Assembly: GCF_009931695.1 (NCBI RefSeq)
Contig: NZ_CP048000.1
Location: forward strand, 3,117,501-3,181,500
Length of the DNA: 64,000 bases
DNA from: Anaerocolumna sedimenticola
GTDB lineage: Bacteria > Bacillota > Clostridia > Lachnospirales > Lachnospiraceae
Reading direction: 5' to 3'
Shown here: positions 62,859 through 64,000 of the stretch, one piece after another
Layout: each line of letters begins with the position of its first letter
How positions within the stretch are numbered: the first letter of the stretch is position 1
The notes under the pieces: generated by a model
The model's input: the letters and a program-made list of their open reading frames with translations, nothing else
The model's database searches: none
Told to the model about the DNA's origin: nothing
Program-made: the position numbers and the translations under genes

Positions 62859-64000
62859 ATGACAACATTTGAAGAGTTATACCGCAGACTTGTAGAAGAT
62901 TCTTTAATTAATTCGGATAAAAAACAGGACTTACAGGATTATGATCCCCATCATCTGGATTGTTTGTTACATCCGGATAAATATGCGCCTGTTATTAAAA
63001 TCGGTAATTGTAATTGTCCGCCGGATAAGCCTTCTGCCTGTTCGGAAAGCTGTATCTTTAATGCAATCACAAAGGACAAAGACGGGGTTATTACTATTGA
63101 TAAAGATCAATGTGTAGGGTGTTACGCATGTATAGATAATTGCAAATCTGAAAAATTAACGGCCAGCAGGGATATATTACCTGCTCTAAATGCAATCCGA
63201 ACAGCAAATGGGCCGGTTTACGCGTTGATAGCCCCTGCATTTTTGGGGCAATTCAGTAATGATGTTACACCGGGTAAACTGCGTACCGCATTTAAGAAAC
63301 TAGGGTTTGCAGGAATGATAGAGGTTGCACTTTTTGCAGATATCCTGACATTAAAAGAAGCATTGGAATTTGATAAAAATATACTTACCGAATCCGATTA
63401 CCAGTTAACAAGCTGCTGCTGTCCTATGTGGATTGCTATGATTCGGAAGGTATATAACGAATTGATGCCCCACGTACCAGGAGCAGTGTCACCAATGATA
63501 GCCAGCGGAAGAACGATTAAAGTACTTCACCCGGATGCAATTACCATATTTATTGGGCCATGTTTAGCAAAAAAAGCAGAAGCCAGAGAAAAAGACATTG
63601 CAGATGCGGTGGATTATGTCTTAACTTTCCAGGAAGTACATGATATATTTGAATTTGCACAAATTGATCCTTCCAAAATGAAAGAGAGTGAGAAAGATCA
63701 TTCTTCCAGAGCCGGCAGGATATATGCCAGAACAGGCGGTGTCAGTGAAGCGGTACAGAAAACCGTGGAACGCTTAAATCCGAACCGTAAAATTCATGTA
63801 CGGACCCAGCAGGCGGACGGAGTACCGGCATGCCGTGAAATGATTAACCAGTTAAGAGATGGAAAAACGAATGCTAACTTTTTCGAAGGAATGGGATGTA
63901 ACGGTGGATGTGTCGGCGGACCTAAAGTTATGATCGATCATCATGAGGGAAAGAAACATGTTAATGAATATGGTGATTCAGCAACCTATCCTACTCCTAT
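62859..64000 (+). CDS. [FeFe]-hydrogenase-like protein (3' end outside the window)
   Basis: 380 codons visible, open to the right edge. The N-terminal part has ferredoxin-type cysteines (C-N-C-P-P, C-S-E-S-C, then C-V-G-C-Y-A-C-I-D-N-C at about 86-96). The hydrogenase H-domain follows: T-S-C-C-C-P-M-W (Cys186-188), G-P-C-L-A-K-K-A-E (Cys235) and F-E-G-M-G-C-N-G-G-C-V-G-G (Cys347, Cys351). The four H-cluster cysteines are thus present, but the second motif differs from M-P-C-x-x-K-x-x-E of standard catalytic enzymes. This suggests a divergent, perhaps sensory or alternative, [FeFe] hydrogenase. AAGGAGG lies seven bases before the ATG. Confidence 0.88.
   Translation, partial: MTTFEELYRRLVEDSLINSDKKQDLQDYDPHHLDCLLHPDKYAPVIKIGNCNCPPDKPSACSESCIFNAITKDKDGVITIDKDQCVGCYACIDNCKSEKLTASRDILPALNAIRTANGPVYALIAPAFLGQFSNDVTPGKLRTAFKKLGFAGMIEVALFADILTLKEALEFDKNILTESDYQLTSCCCPMWIAMIRKVYNELMPHVPGAVSPMIASGRTIKVLHPDAITIFIGPCLAKKAEAREKDIADAVDYVLTFQEVHDIFEFAQIDPSKMKESEKDHSSRAGRIYARTGGVSEAVQKTVERLNPNRKIHVRTQQADGVPACREMINQLRDGKTNANFFEGMGCNGGCVGGPKVMIDHHEGKKHVNEYGDSATYPTP

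Overview
The window is a 64 kb piece of a low-GC, strictly anaerobic Firmicute chromosome. It most resembles a nitrogen-fixing member of the Lachnospiraceae (the Lachnoclostridium phytofermentans / Anaerocolumna neighbourhood). That placement is inferred from gene content: a clostridial nif cluster with nifI1-nifI2 between nifH and nifD, a nifN-B fusion and a split nifV; V-type ATPase; CO dehydrogenase; SUF Fe-S assembly; and strong Shine-Dalgarno sites throughout. No rRNA, tRNA, CRISPR array, phage or transposase gene was seen.

Layout. 1-1.6 kb: 3' part of an ammonium transporter fused to a PII domain, cut by the window edge. 2.1-13.9 kb: nif cluster nifH-I1-I2-D-K-E-(N-B)-[2Fe-2S] ferredoxin-nifV(omega)-nifV(alpha), led by a sigma-A-like promoter and a leader terminator and closed by a strong terminator. 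14-15 kb: a surface protein with a duplicated domain. 15.2-22.2 kb: an alpha-galactoside locus (AraC regulator, ABC binding protein and two permeases, GH36 alpha-galactosidase). 22.5-23.8 kb: a frameshifted CYP152-type P450. 24.4-25.6 kb: a degenerate HMA protein and a DedA protein. 25.7-34.4 kb: a nine-gene V-type ATPase operon whose rotor subunit keeps sodium-site residues. 34.5-39.6 kb: a DUF1540 mini-protein and a DeoR-regulated four-carbon sugar-acid cluster (kinase, PdxA2, GntP permease). 39.7-43.5 kb: amino-sugar catabolism (nagBA, divergent nanE-rpiR). 44.3-54.5 kb: K+-independent type membrane pyrophosphatase, CorC/HlyC-family protein, gpmA, DUF2294, DUF4914, two tiny hydrophilic genes, murI and a membrane protein. 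54.7-62.5 kb: CO dehydrogenase divergent from sufCBDSU, then a small ferredoxin. 62.9-64 kb: 5' part of an [FeFe]-hydrogenase-like gene leaving the window.

How it fits together. The AmtB-PII fusion, NifI1 and NifI2 form a nitrogen-status sensing layer around nitrogenase. No nifU or nifS is present here, so sufCBDSU is a candidate supplier of simple Fe-S clusters to nitrogenase, CO dehydrogenase, ferredoxins and the hydrogenase-like protein. The pyrophosphatase and V-ATPase form an ion-gradient module; the sugar, amino-sugar and sugar-acid clusters feed glycolysis.

The strongest unexplained signals are (i) three families of dispersed, hairpin-rich intergenic repeats, one also present as a five-copy 95-bp tandem array; (ii) a structured terminator-bearing nif leader; and (iii) four genes (CYP152, cooS, sufC, sufD) each broken by what looks like one missing base in a homopolymer, three of them within 3.6 kb. 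The last pattern points to consensus sequence errors at least as strongly as to biology. I did not find a clear new multi-gene system.
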